This document shows positions 1 to 8,002 of a DNA stretch of 64,000 nt, in pieces; the first letter of the stretch is position 1, and each line of letters begins with the position of its first letter. Both the position numbers and the translations under genes were made by a program. The stretch spans positions 1-64,000 of the forward strand of contig JAEVYU010000021.1 of assembly GCA_023392595.1 (NCBI GenBank), written 5' to 3'. The notes below the pieces were generated by a model that made no database searches, had not been told where the DNA came from, and saw only the letters and a program-made list of their open reading frames with translations. The stretch comes from Bacillota bacterium (GTDB taxonomy: Bacteria; Bacillota; UBA4882; UBA8346).

Positions 1-98
1 ATGGTATATTCTTTAAACGTTACTTTGTTATTATTTCGTCTTTTCATGCCTCTATTTTACTATATTTCATGCCCTTTTTCGATCCCTCACATGCAAAA

Positions 99-134
99 AA
101 AGAGACTGTCTCTTTTGAGACAGCCCCTTTTTTT
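99..134. terminator. bidirectional hairpin terminator
   Basis: CTGTCTC (106-112) and GAGACAG (117-123) form a 7-bp stem with a TTTT loop. The stem has an A-run on its left and CCCC plus a T-run on its right, so it can terminate on either strand. It probably ends a gene lying outside the left edge. Confidence 0.7.
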
Positions 135-237
135 GGAGTCTATTCAGAGATATGAATCTTAAATTAATGTAAAAAAAATTTCTATATAAAAATCAATGGA
201 TAGGGCGTTTTTTTATCATCTGATTAAATGGAAAAGA

Positions 238-266
238 TTGACGAAATAATACAAAAATAGTATTCT
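238..266 (+). promoter_or_regulatory. sigma-A-type promoter of the Spo0E-like gene (leaderless)
   Basis: TTGACG (238-243), a 17-bp spacer and TATTCT (261-266) make a good housekeeping promoter. The expected start of transcription is about 272-274, which coincides with the ATG at 274. No Shine-Dalgarno sequence precedes that ATG, so the transcript would be leaderless. The assignment is by eye only. Confidence 0.5.
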
Positions 267-273
267 ATTATTC

Positions 274-477
274 ATGCGATACTCGGAAGAAGAAATTTTA
301 AAAGTTCAAATTGATTGCCAAAAAAAGAAAATGTACAGCTTGTCGGAAAAATACGGACTCTCATCACCGGAAGTCCTTGAACAGAGTTTGGTAGTGGATG
401 CTTTGGTCAATCAAGTCATGAGATTCCGGTTAAATTGTACCAAAAGTCTGCCAATAGCTTTTTCAACCCAATCTTAA
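274..477 (+). CDS. Spo0E-like small protein (putative aspartyl-phosphate phosphatase family)
   Basis: This is a 67-residue, mostly helical protein. Its residues 8-50 follow the Spo0E-like pattern: a helix of charged residues, a KYGLSSPEVL turn, then S-x-x-x-D in a second helix. Family members dephosphorylate Spo0A-P (or other response regulators) through a signature SQELD-like motif. Here that motif reads SLVVD, keeping the first Ser and the Asp but not the Gln and Leu, so phosphatase activity is uncertain. The ATG has no ribosome binding site and lies 7 nt after a good -10 box, implying a leaderless mRNA. A hairpin terminator follows at 505-529, so the gene is monocistronic. Family membership suggests a spore-forming lineage. 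A chance helical ORF is possible but less likely given the flanking promoter and terminator. Confidence 0.6.
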   Translation: MRYSEEEILKVQIDCQKKKMYSLSEKYGLSSPEVLEQSLVVDALVNQVMRFRLNCTKSLPIAFSTQS

Positions 478-504
478 GGACCAAGGCATTAAATTCATAA
501 GACT

Positions 505-529
505 ACTCCGGCTATCCGGAGTTTTTTTA
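505..529 (+). terminator. rho-independent terminator of the Spo0E-like gene
   Basis: ACTCCGG (505-511), loop CTAT, CCGGAGT (516-522), then seven Ts. The rest of the 478-813 gap is AT-rich. I saw no further gene in it and no convincing ligA promoter. Confidence 0.85.
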
Positions 530-813
530 TTACCTGAAGAGATTTTTCCCCTCCGGCAAAGGTATAGCATATATTTTAAACTAAAAAACGAAGCCATCCC
601 CTCTCCTTTTTTTGATCCAATAAAACCTCCTTGGAATTGGAATATACAATCATTTTACAGTGGTATTCTCTTCAAAGCCGTAAATTGCAGGATTTTTAAA
701 CTGGAATGTATAAATAATTGTTAAAATCGAATCATCTTGAAAGAATGAAGTGGGTAACAAATCACTAATTACTCATTTTTTACACTGATATCTTAAGTAA
801 ACCGGAGGTCAAA

Positions 814-2835
814 ATGGAAGTCCCCGAAGAAATTCAAACGCGTTTGAAACAACTGAAAAGAGAAATCGAACATCATAATTATTTGTATTATGTAGAAGAC
901 CAGCCCGAAATTACCGATTATGAATATGACGCTTTGATGCGGGAACTTATTAACCTTGAGAAGGAATATCCGCATTTACAGTCCATAGATTCCCCAAGCC
1001 AGCGGGTGGGAGGGAAGCCGCTGACGATGTTTGATTCGGTCAAACACCAAGTTCCCTTATTAAGCCTGGATAATACTTTTAGCGCCGAAGAATTGAGAGC
1101 GTTTGACCAACGGGTCAAAAAAAGTTTAAACACAAATTCTGAAATCCAATATGTAGCTGAACTTAAAATTGATGGGTTAACCGTAGCTCTTACCTACGAG
1201 AACGGCTTATTAATTCAGGCTGCAACCCGGGGTGATGGGAGCATCGGTGAAGATGTGACCGCTAATGTCAAAACGATCAAGTCGATCCCGCTTAGACTGG
1301 CAAATGGAAGTGGGATCCATTTGGGCGTCCGGGGTGAAGTTTATATCAAAAAAGACGATTTTGAAAAGTTAAACCGGGAACGTGAGCGGTTAGGAGAAGC
1401 TTTATTCGCCAATCCCAGAAACATCGCGGCTGGCTCCCTTAGGCAGCTTGACCCCAAGATCAGTGCCGGTCGGCCTTTGGATGCTTTCTTTTACGATGTT
1501 TTATACATTGAGGGCCGGGAGGTTGCTACCCAATGGGATGGTTTTGAATGCTTGAAAGATTTGAAGTTAAAAGTCAATCCTCATTCAAAACTTTGTGAAG
1601 GGATTGAGGAAGTCATCGAGTTCTGCGAGTATTGGACCATCCATCGTGAAGAGCTGGCTTACGAAATTGATGGGGTGGTAATCAAAGTTAATTCTTTGCG
1701 GGAACAGTCGGAATTGGGCTTTACCGCCAAGGCGCCACGCTCAAAAATCGCCTATAAGTTTCCGGCGCAACAGGTGGAGACGAAGGTGTTGGATATTGTG
1801 ATCAATGTGGGACGGACAGGGGCAGTCACCCCGACTGCGGTTTTGGAACCCGTCAAAGTTGCCGGGTCTACCATTAGCCGGGCAACTTTACATAATGAAG
1901 ATAATATCCGCCAAAAAGATATACGGATCGGGGATCAAGTCATCATCCAAAAAGCCGGGGATGTGATACCGGAAGTGGTTCGGCCGTTGCCTGAGAAAAG
2001 GACGGGCCAGGAGCGTATTTTTTTGATGCCCGAAAAATGTCCGGAATGCGGGGCTGAGGTTTTTCGGGAGCCGGGGGAAGCCGTTGCCCGCTGTATCGGG
2101 GCAACCTGTCCGGCCCAATTGCGGGAAGGAATCATTCATTTTGTTTCCCGCGATGCAATGGATATCCAAGGACTGGGTGAAGCCATTGTAATTCAGCTGA
2201 TTGATGCCGGATTGATCCATGATGTGGCTGATTTCTACCAACTCAAGTACGATGATTTGATGAAGTTGGAACGTTTCGGCGCCAAATCCGCCTCCAATCT
2301 TTTAAAGGCCATCGCTGAATCGAAAGGGAATGAATTGAGCCGGCTCCTTTTCGGGTTGGGAATCCGTCACGTGGGAGCCGGGGCGGCGCGGGAATTAGCC
2401 GGCCGGTATGGGGATTTTGAAAAACTAATGGCAGCAACTTATGATGAGCTCACAGCCATTGCTGCGATAGGCCCCAAAATCGCCGCCAGCATGGTTGAAT
2501 ACTTTAAAGAACCTCACAATCGTCAACTTATTGATAAGTTGATCCAGGCGGGACTCAATACCAAGGAATCGGTGAATCTTACGGAAGGGCTTTCAACATT
2601 GGCAGGTAAAACTATTGTGGTTACGGGGACTTTGGAAAAATACGGCCGTAATGAAATTGAGGAAGTCATCCGCATGCACGGCGGAAAGGCGGTCGCAAGC
2701 GTCAGTAAGAATACCGATTTTGTTGTTGTTGGGAAAGAACCCGGTAGCAGTAAATTAAAAAAAGTTAATGAACTTGGCATCCGGGTTCTCAATGAAATAG
2801 AGTTTGAAAAATTACTGGAAACCGGAAATGTTTAA
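814..2835 (+). CDS. ligA: NAD-dependent DNA ligase LigA
   Basis: This 673-residue protein has the usual LigA length and domain order. An N-terminal Ia domain (YYVEDQPEITDYEYDAL) binds NMN. The adenylation domain has the nucleophilic lysine K118 in ELKIDG. An OB fold follows, then a four-Cys zinc finger (CPEC...CIGATC, about 407-432), helix-hairpin-helix repeats and a C-terminal BRCT domain (about 590-665). It seals nicks in replication and repair, using NAD+ to form the AMP-ligase intermediate. The start is supported by GGAGG about 6 nt upstream. The next gene on the same strand, 70 bp downstream, also ends in a BRCT domain with a similar VVVGxEPGxxKxxK segment. No defects are visible. Confidence 0.98.
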   Translation: MEVPEEIQTRLKQLKREIEHHNYLYYVEDQPEITDYEYDALMRELINLEKEYPHLQSIDSPSQRVGGKPLTMFDSVKHQVPLLSLDNTFSAEELRAFDQRVKKSLNTNSEIQYVAELKIDGLTVALTYENGLLIQAATRGDGSIGEDVTANVKTIKSIPLRLANGSGIHLGVRGEVYIKKDDFEKLNRERERLGEALFANPRNIAAGSLRQLDPKISAGRPLDAFFYDVLYIEGREVATQWDGFECLKDLKLKVNPHSKLCEGIEEVIEFCEYWTIHREELAYEIDGVVIKVNSLREQSELGFTAKAPRSKIAYKFPAQQVETKVLDIVINVGRTGAVTPTAVLEPVKVAGSTISRATLHNEDNIRQKDIRIGDQVIIQKAGDVIPEVVRPLPEKRTGQERIFLMPEKCPECGAEVFREPGEAVARCIGATCPAQLREGIIHFVSRDAMDIQGLGEAIVIQLIDAGLIHDVADFYQLKYDDLMKLERFGAKSASNLLKAIAESKGNELSRLLFGLGIRHVGAGAARELAGRYGDFEKLMAATYDELTAIAAIGPKIAASMVEYFKEPHNRQLIDKLIQAGLNTKESVNLTEGLSTLAGKTIVVTGTLEKYGRNEIEEVIRMHGGKAVASVSKNTDFVVVGKEPGSSKLKKVNELGIRVLNEIEFEKLLETGNV

Positions 2836-2905
2836 CTTGCCGGATTTAGCCGGCTTGCGCCGGTTTTGTTCAAAAATTTTTTAGCCGCGCGGGAAGGAAT
2901 AAAGA

Positions 2906-3757
2906 ATGCTTGAATTTACAGCCATTGATTTTGAAACGGCTCACCAGGCCCGTTGGAGTATTTGCCAGGTGGGTCTGGTCAGGGTGGAAAATTCTAAAAT
3001 CGTACACACTTACTCAAGTCTGATCCAACCTCCCGATAATCGATACGTAAAATGGAATACGGCCATTCATGGCATCAGCTCTTATCTTACCAAGGAATCA
3101 CCCTTTTTTCCGGACATATGGAAAGAAATGAAGGGTTATATCGAGAACCAACTTGTGGTCGCCCATAATGTCAGTTTTGACGCCGGATGTTTAGAACAAA
3201 CATTACGTTATTATCGCCTGGAGATCCCGGATTTTAGAGTTGACTGTACGTACCGAAAAACCGGTGTCAGTTTAGATGAGGCCTGTTGGGGATTGGATAT
3301 TAAACTGGAGAGGCATCACGATGCCCTTTGTGATGCCCTAGCCTGTGCGGATATTTATATGCGGCTTGCCGGCGGCCAGCTTCCTGATAATTTAAAAATC
3401 AGGTCTAAAGCGAAGAGGGACAAATCGGGCTTTAATTTTCGCGGCCATGAAAGAATTAAGGGCGAGTTATTACGGCCAAGTCCCTGTATTGCCAATTCAG
3501 ACAGCGTTTTTTTCGGCAAAAAAATTGTTTTTACCGGAGTATTGTTTTCCATCGGGCGGGAAGAAGCCGCCAGAATCGTCAGGGATTTGGGAGCGGATGT
3601 GGATAGTGGGGTGACTCCGAAAACTAACTATGTGGTCGTAGGTAGCGAACCGGGGCCTGCGAAAATGAGAAAAATTGAAAAATACAATCATGAAGGAAGT
3701 TCGATTTCCATTATCCATGAAGAGGAATTTCTCAAAATTATCAAAAAGCTGGCATAA
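2906..3757 (+). CDS. DnaQ-like 3'-5' exonuclease with C-terminal BRCT domain
   Basis: The N-terminal half (1-155) is a DEDDh exonuclease: IDFET (Exo I, D8/E10), an Exo II region with AHNVSFDAG, and Exo III with HHDALCDALACA. The C-terminal part (about 203-283) is a BRCT domain (GKKIVFTGVL ... ADVDSGVTPKTNYVVVGSEPG). A basic linker of about 45 residues (KIRSKAKRDKSGFNF) joins them. It is expected to trim 3' ends, with BRCT giving DNA or partner binding. It lies 70 bp after ligA on the same strand with RBS GGAAGGA, so a repair operon is likely. The BRCT is related to that of LigA next door. It is too short for PolC and lacks a polymerase domain. A separate proofreading subunit is possible but unproven. 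Confidence 0.9.
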   Translation: MLEFTAIDFETAHQARWSICQVGLVRVENSKIVHTYSSLIQPPDNRYVKWNTAIHGISSYLTKESPFFPDIWKEMKGYIENQLVVAHNVSFDAGCLEQTLRYYRLEIPDFRVDCTYRKTGVSLDEACWGLDIKLERHHDALCDALACADIYMRLAGGQLPDNLKIRSKAKRDKSGFNFRGHERIKGELLRPSPCIANSDSVFFGKKIVFTGVLFSIGREEAARIVRDLGADVDSGVTPKTNYVVVGSEPGPAKMRKIEKYNHEGSSISIIHEEEFLKIIKKLA

Positions 3758-3934
3758 AAATCATCATACCTGGCATCACAAATGTTTGAATTGGATTGTT
3801 AACATCAATAATTTTTTGAAAAAGCAGGATTTTGTGGCATGATGTATAACTTATTGGTAAATTTGGAACGGGTAAAATGAACTTGTCTTTCTGTCAGGGT
3901 TACTTTACCCCCCGCCCATCATGGAGGTTATTGA

Positions 3935-4234
3935 ATGTCGTTGACAAAAGCTGAAGTTGAACACGTTGCCAGACTGGCCCGTTTGGAATTGAATGAAAGT
4001 GAGAAAGAAGAGTTTACCGGGCAGCTGAATGACATTTTAGGATTTGTTGAGAAACTGGGTAAGCTTGATACCGCCTCTATTGAACCAACAGCTCATGCCA
4101 TTCCGGTTACGAATGTTTTTCGGGCCGATGAGTCAGGGATCTCACTGGATCCTGATTTGGCGTTAGCCAATGCGCCTGATAGGGTCGATGATTATTTTAA
4201 GGTTCCTAAGATTTTGGAGGAAGAAGCAGAGTAG
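3935..4234 (+). CDS. gatC: Asp-tRNA(Asn)/Glu-tRNA(Gln) amidotransferase subunit C
   Basis: This 99-residue protein has the standard GatC pattern: VEHVARLARLELNESEKEEF at the N-terminus and a C-terminal YFKVPKILEEE segment. GatC wraps around GatA and GatB and stabilises the transamidosome that corrects misacylated Glu-tRNA(Gln) and/or Asp-tRNA(Asn). AUG is preceded by GGAGG. It starts the gatCAB operon; gatA follows after a 74-bp gap. About 175 bp separates it from the exonuclease gene, leaving room for a promoter. Confidence 0.97.
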   Translation: MSLTKAEVEHVARLARLELNESEKEEFTGQLNDILGFVEKLGKLDTASIEPTAHAIPVTNVFRADESGISLDPDLALANAPDRVDDYFKVPKILEEEAE

Positions 4235-4308
4235 CAATCTTTAGCTCAGCTGAAAGTAACAGGCTGGAGCTTTAAATTCCGTGTTTTTTCTAGAGGAGGT
4301 TTTCTATA

Positions 4309-5778
4309 TTGGCTCTTTATCAAAAAACTGCCCATGAGTTACATGAATTATTGGCGAAAAAAGAAGTTAAAGCTGTTGAAATCGCCCAGTCCATATTTCA
4401 AAGAATTCACCAAATCGAGCCGAAAGTTCATGCTTATATTACTTTAGCAGAAGAACAAGCTTATCAAAGCGCCCGGGAAGTGGATGAGCTCATGGCCAAG
4501 GGCGAAAAGTTATCCCCGTTAGCCGGGATTCCGGTTGCAATCAAGGATAATATTTCTACCAAAGGCCTTCGTACCACTTGCGCTTCCAAAATACTCGAAA
4601 ATTACACCCCTCCTTATGATGCGGCCATCATTGAACAGTTTAAGGCGGATCATTTGATTACCATTGGCAAAACCAATTTGGATGAGTTTGCAATGGGATC
4701 TTCGACTGAAAATTCCGGCTTATTCATTACCCATAATCCTTGGGATCTGGATGCGGTCCCCGGTGGTTCCAGCGGTGGTTCGGCAGCCGCAGTCCGCGCT
4801 GATGAAGCCATTCTGGGCATTGGGTCCGATACGGGAGGATCGATTCGCCAACCGGCGGCTTATTGCGGTATCGTAGGATTAAAACCAACTTACGGGCGGG
4901 TATCCCGCTATGGACTGGTGGCCTTTGCATCTTCTCTCGATCAGATTGGGCCGTTAACCAAGGATGTTACCGATAGTGCATTATTACTGCAGGTATTGGC
5001 CAAATATGATCAACGGGATTCGACTTCTGTGAATTACCCGGTACCGGATTATATCCAAGAGATGAAAAAAGGGGTCAAAGGTTTAAAAATCGGGTTAGCC
5101 AAAGAATATATGGCAGAAGGTATTTCTGATCCGGTCAAGGAAGTCATTTATGAAGCTGTCAAAGTATTCCGGAGCTTGGGTGCGGAAGTCGTCGATGTTT
5201 CGTTACCCTATACCGAATATGCTTTGGCGACTTATTATATTATTGCCCCGGCTGAAGCCAGTTCCAATCTGGCCCGCTATGATGGTGTACGATACGGATA
5301 CCGCACCGGGGAACGGGTGCCGGATTCTGTTGCTTTATTTATGAAAACCCGCAAGGAAGGGTTCGGACCTGAAGTAAAGCGGCGAATTATGGTCGGCACC
5401 TATGCTCTGAGTTCCGGCTATTATGACGCCTACTATTTAAAGGCCCAAAAAATCCGGACTTTAATTCGGGATGATTTTAATAAGGCTTTTCAAAGCTGCG
5501 ATTTGATTTTAACGCCTACCGCCCCTTCTCCGGCCTTCAAGATTGGCGCTAAGATCAAAGATCCTTTGGAAATGTATCAGGAGGATATATGTACACTGGC
5601 CTGTAATATGGCTGGGATACCCGGAATCTCGATACCTGGCGGATTTGTTAAGGGAATGCCGGTAGGGATGCAGTTGCTGGGCCCGGCATTTAAAGAAGAG
5701 GTTTTGCTTCGGGCGGCATACGGGTTTGAACAAGCCACCCAATTTCATAAAGAACGGCCCGCTGCGGTTAATGCTTAA
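4309..5778 (+). CDS. gatA: Asp-tRNA(Asn)/Glu-tRNA(Gln) amidotransferase subunit A
   Basis: This 489-residue amidase-signature protein is the glutaminase subunit that releases ammonia from glutamine (or asparagine) for GatB. The Ser-cisSer-Lys triad is intact by my count: K79 in VAIKDN, S154 in GGSSGGS and S178 in DTGGSIRQ, the positions known from S. aureus GatA. Start is TTG at 4309, with GAGGAGG 9 nt upstream and no better ATG. It is the second gene of gatCAB and is followed 41 bp later by gatB. Nothing unusual was seen. Confidence 0.98.
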   Translation: MALYQKTAHELHELLAKKEVKAVEIAQSIFQRIHQIEPKVHAYITLAEEQAYQSAREVDELMAKGEKLSPLAGIPVAIKDNISTKGLRTTCASKILENYTPPYDAAIIEQFKADHLITIGKTNLDEFAMGSSTENSGLFITHNPWDLDAVPGGSSGGSAAAVRADEAILGIGSDTGGSIRQPAAYCGIVGLKPTYGRVSRYGLVAFASSLDQIGPLTKDVTDSALLLQVLAKYDQRDSTSVNYPVPDYIQEMKKGVKGLKIGLAKEYMAEGISDPVKEVIYEAVKVFRSLGAEVVDVSLPYTEYALATYYIIAPAEASSNLARYDGVRYGYRTGERVPDSVALFMKTRKEGFGPEVKRRIMVGTYALSSGYYDAYYLKAQKIRTLIRDDFNKAFQSCDLILTPTAPSPAFKIGAKIKDPLEMYQEDICTLACNMAGIPGISIPGGFVKGMPVGMQLLGPAFKEEVLLRAAYGFEQATQFHKERPAAVNA

Positions 5779-5819
5779 TTTGAGTTGCCCATGCGCGCCA
5801 TATCGGGAGGATTAGGATT

Positions 5820-7292
5820 ATGCCTTTAGAAGATTACGAGATAATCATTGGTCTGGAAGTTCATGCAGAGCTGAAAACCGATACCAAAATCTTTTGCGGT
5901 TGCAGCACCAGGTTCGGCGGTGATCCCAACAGTCAAGTATGTCCGGTATGTATGGGCTTACCCGGCGCTTTACCGGTTTTGAATGAAAAGGCCTTGGAAT
6001 ACACGATTCTTGCCGGCCTGGCTTTAAATTGCGAGATTGCCGAATCCAGCAAGTTTGATCGCAAGCAATATTTCTATCCGGATTCTCCGAAAGCCTATCA
6101 AATTTCCCAGTATGATCTTCCATTTTGCAAAAAGGGTTGGATTGAAATTCAGGCCGATAACGCAGAGCCGGGTGTAACCAAAAAAGTCGGGATCACCAGG
6201 GTCCATTTGGAAGAAGAAGCCGGAAAACTGGTTCATTCGGGTAGTGGAATCATGGATTCCAGTTTTTCGCTGGCAGATTATAACCGTTGCGGGATTCCGT
6301 TGATTGAAATCGTCGGGGAACCGGATTTGCGCTCTCCAAAAGAAGCCCGGGAATATCTGGAGAAACTCCGAACGCTTTTACTCTACACCGATGTCTCCGA
6401 TTGTAAAATGGAAGAGGGTTCATTACGATGCGATGCTAATATCTCACTGCGGCGCAAGGGCGATACCAAATTGGGGATATTAGCCGAGATTAAAAATATC
6501 AATTCATTCCGCTCGGTACAGGCGGCACTGGAGTATGAGGCTGAACGCCAGGCTAGGTTGCTCGATGCCGGTGAAAAAATGATCAAACAGACCCGCGGCT
6601 GGGATGAAAATAAAGGCGCCACCGCCTTTATGCGCTCGAAAGAAGAAGCCAGCGACTACCGTTATTTTCCGGAACCCGATCTCTTGCCGGTGACTGTTCC
6701 CGGGGAACGTGTGGCAAAACTGCGGGAAAGGCTCCCGGAAATGCCTGATTCCCGTAAGAAAAGATATATTGAGCTTTGGGAATTGCCGGAGTATGATGCC
6801 AATCTGATAAGCAGTTCACGGCGGATGGCCGATTATTTTGAAGAGGCTGTCGCAATATACAACCAACCGAAAGTCATCGGCAACTGGTTGATGGGAGAAT
6901 TATCCCGGCTATTAAATCAAGAACATCTTGAGTTTGAAGAAGTTAAAATTAAACCGGCGAGTTTGGCCAAAATGTTGGAGTTAATTGATAAAGGTACGAT
7001 TAGTGGGAAGATCGCCAAAACCGTTTTTGAGGAAATGTTTTTCACCGGTAAAGATCCTAAGGCGATTGTCGAGGAAAAAGGGTTGGTTCAAATCAGTGAT
7101 ACCTCGGAACTGGAGAATATGGCCCGCCGGATTATTGAGGCCAATCAGCAATCCGTTTCGGATTATCTGGCCGGCAAGGAGCAAGCGTTAAAATTTTTAA
7201 TCGGTCAAATGATGAAAGAGACCAAAGGAAGAGCAAATCCCGGTATTGTTAATGACATTCTCAAACAAGAACTGGCTAAAAAAGCCCATTAA
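5820..7292 (+). CDS. gatB: Asp-tRNA(Asn)/Glu-tRNA(Gln) amidotransferase subunit B
   Basis: This 490-residue kinase-like subunit activates the mischarged glutamyl or aspartyl residue and transfers ammonia to it. Visible signatures are GLEVHAELKT, the cysteine cluster (CGCS ... CPVCMGLPGALP) for the zinc site, and the cradle segments DYNRCGIPLIEIV and KNINSF. The C-terminal YqeY-like tail (about 340-490) contacts tRNA. ATG has an upstream GGGAGGATTA. It ends the gatCAB operon. A perfect 13-bp inverted repeat follows 38 bp downstream. Confidence 0.98.
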   Translation: MPLEDYEIIIGLEVHAELKTDTKIFCGCSTRFGGDPNSQVCPVCMGLPGALPVLNEKALEYTILAGLALNCEIAESSKFDRKQYFYPDSPKAYQISQYDLPFCKKGWIEIQADNAEPGVTKKVGITRVHLEEEAGKLVHSGSGIMDSSFSLADYNRCGIPLIEIVGEPDLRSPKEAREYLEKLRTLLLYTDVSDCKMEEGSLRCDANISLRRKGDTKLGILAEIKNINSFRSVQAALEYEAERQARLLDAGEKMIKQTRGWDENKGATAFMRSKEEASDYRYFPEPDLLPVTVPGERVAKLRERLPEMPDSRKKRYIELWELPEYDANLISSSRRMADYFEEAVAIYNQPKVIGNWLMGELSRLLNQEHLEFEEVKIKPASLAKMLELIDKGTISGKIAKTVFEEMFFTGKDPKAIVEEKGLVQISDTSELENMARRIIEANQQSVSDYLAGKEQALKFLIGQMMKETKGRANPGIVNDILKQELAKKAH

Positions 7293-7329
7293 TTTCGGGC
7301 AAGGGATTGGATGATGTTAGAGCGGTGAT

Positions 7330-7380
7330 AAGATATACAATAAGGCCACTCCATTCGGAAGCCCAAATATTGTATATCTT
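7330..7380. repeat. 13-bp perfect inverted repeat downstream of gatB
   Basis: AAGATATACAATA (7330-7342) and TATTGTATATCTT (7368-7380) enclose a 25-nt loop and are followed by a modest TCTTTATGG tail. It could be a weak terminator for gatB or a small dispersed hairpin. The same 13-mer recurs near 44425, followed by a degenerate complement, and similar sequence lies inside the element at 36061-36180. Confidence 0.5.
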
Positions 7381-7492
7381 TCTTTATGGCCCCATCTGCC
7401 GGCATCTTACCAATTCACGAGGCATTAAAATTCGCGGAGTAAGCAATCTTTCCCGGCTATTTTTGGTTACAATAACCATAGGGGGGGTGCTT

Positions 7493-8002
7493 TTGCGAAA
7501 AATTGTTGACGGACAAGGCAAGTTATTCGGTTTGATCAATTTGCTTGATTTGGCGATTCTGCTCGTGTTGATATTGTTGGGTTTTAAAGTGTTGGCCGAT
7601 TATAAGCCGGTGGCCCCTGATTTCCGGTATCTTCAAGTTACCTTAAGCCTTTTGATTTCCAATATACCGCCATATTTAGCGGAAAACCTTGTGGTGGGAC
7701 AGGATGTGTATCATGATAATACCGGCGCGTACTTGGGAAAGGTTGTTAATATCCAAATGGTTCCAGCCGAGTTGTTATTGGTAAAAAACGGCGGAATCAT
7801 ATTGGGGGAATCCCCCAGAAATCTCGATGTCAGGATTCGCCTTCAAAATCGCGGTCGTGAATTGAAAGGCCCAGCTCAATCCGGAATCTATCTGGGGAAA
7901 TTGGCGGTGAGAGTGGGAGACCACTTAAAAGTTCATACCATGTTTACATCGTTTCGGGGTGACATTGAAAGTTTGAAGGTCAACGGCAATGGCCGTCGCT
8001 GA
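7493..8002 (+). CDS. DUF4330 family membrane-anchored protein
   Basis: The 169-residue product begins with the family's usual VDGQGKLFGLINLLD stretch, followed by one membrane helix (ILLVLILLGFKVLA) and a soluble beta-rich domain with GQDVYHDNTGAYLGKV and a DLxVRIRL region. DUF4330 proteins have no established biochemical role. They are often encoded beside envelope polysaccharide genes, as here. I prefer TTG 7493 because GGGGGGG (7481-7487) lies 5 nt upstream; GTG 7487 is possible. The frame stays open further upstream, but those residues look non-coding. The 3' end overlaps the next gene by 14 bp, implying translational coupling. Confidence 0.75.
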   Translation: MRKIVDGQGKLFGLINLLDLAILLVLILLGFKVLADYKPVAPDFRYLQVTLSLLISNIPPYLAENLVVGQDVYHDNTGAYLGKVVNIQMVPAELLLVKNGGIILGESPRNLDVRIRLQNRGRELKGPAQSGIYLGKLAVRVGDHLKVHTMFTSFRGDIESLKVNGNGRR

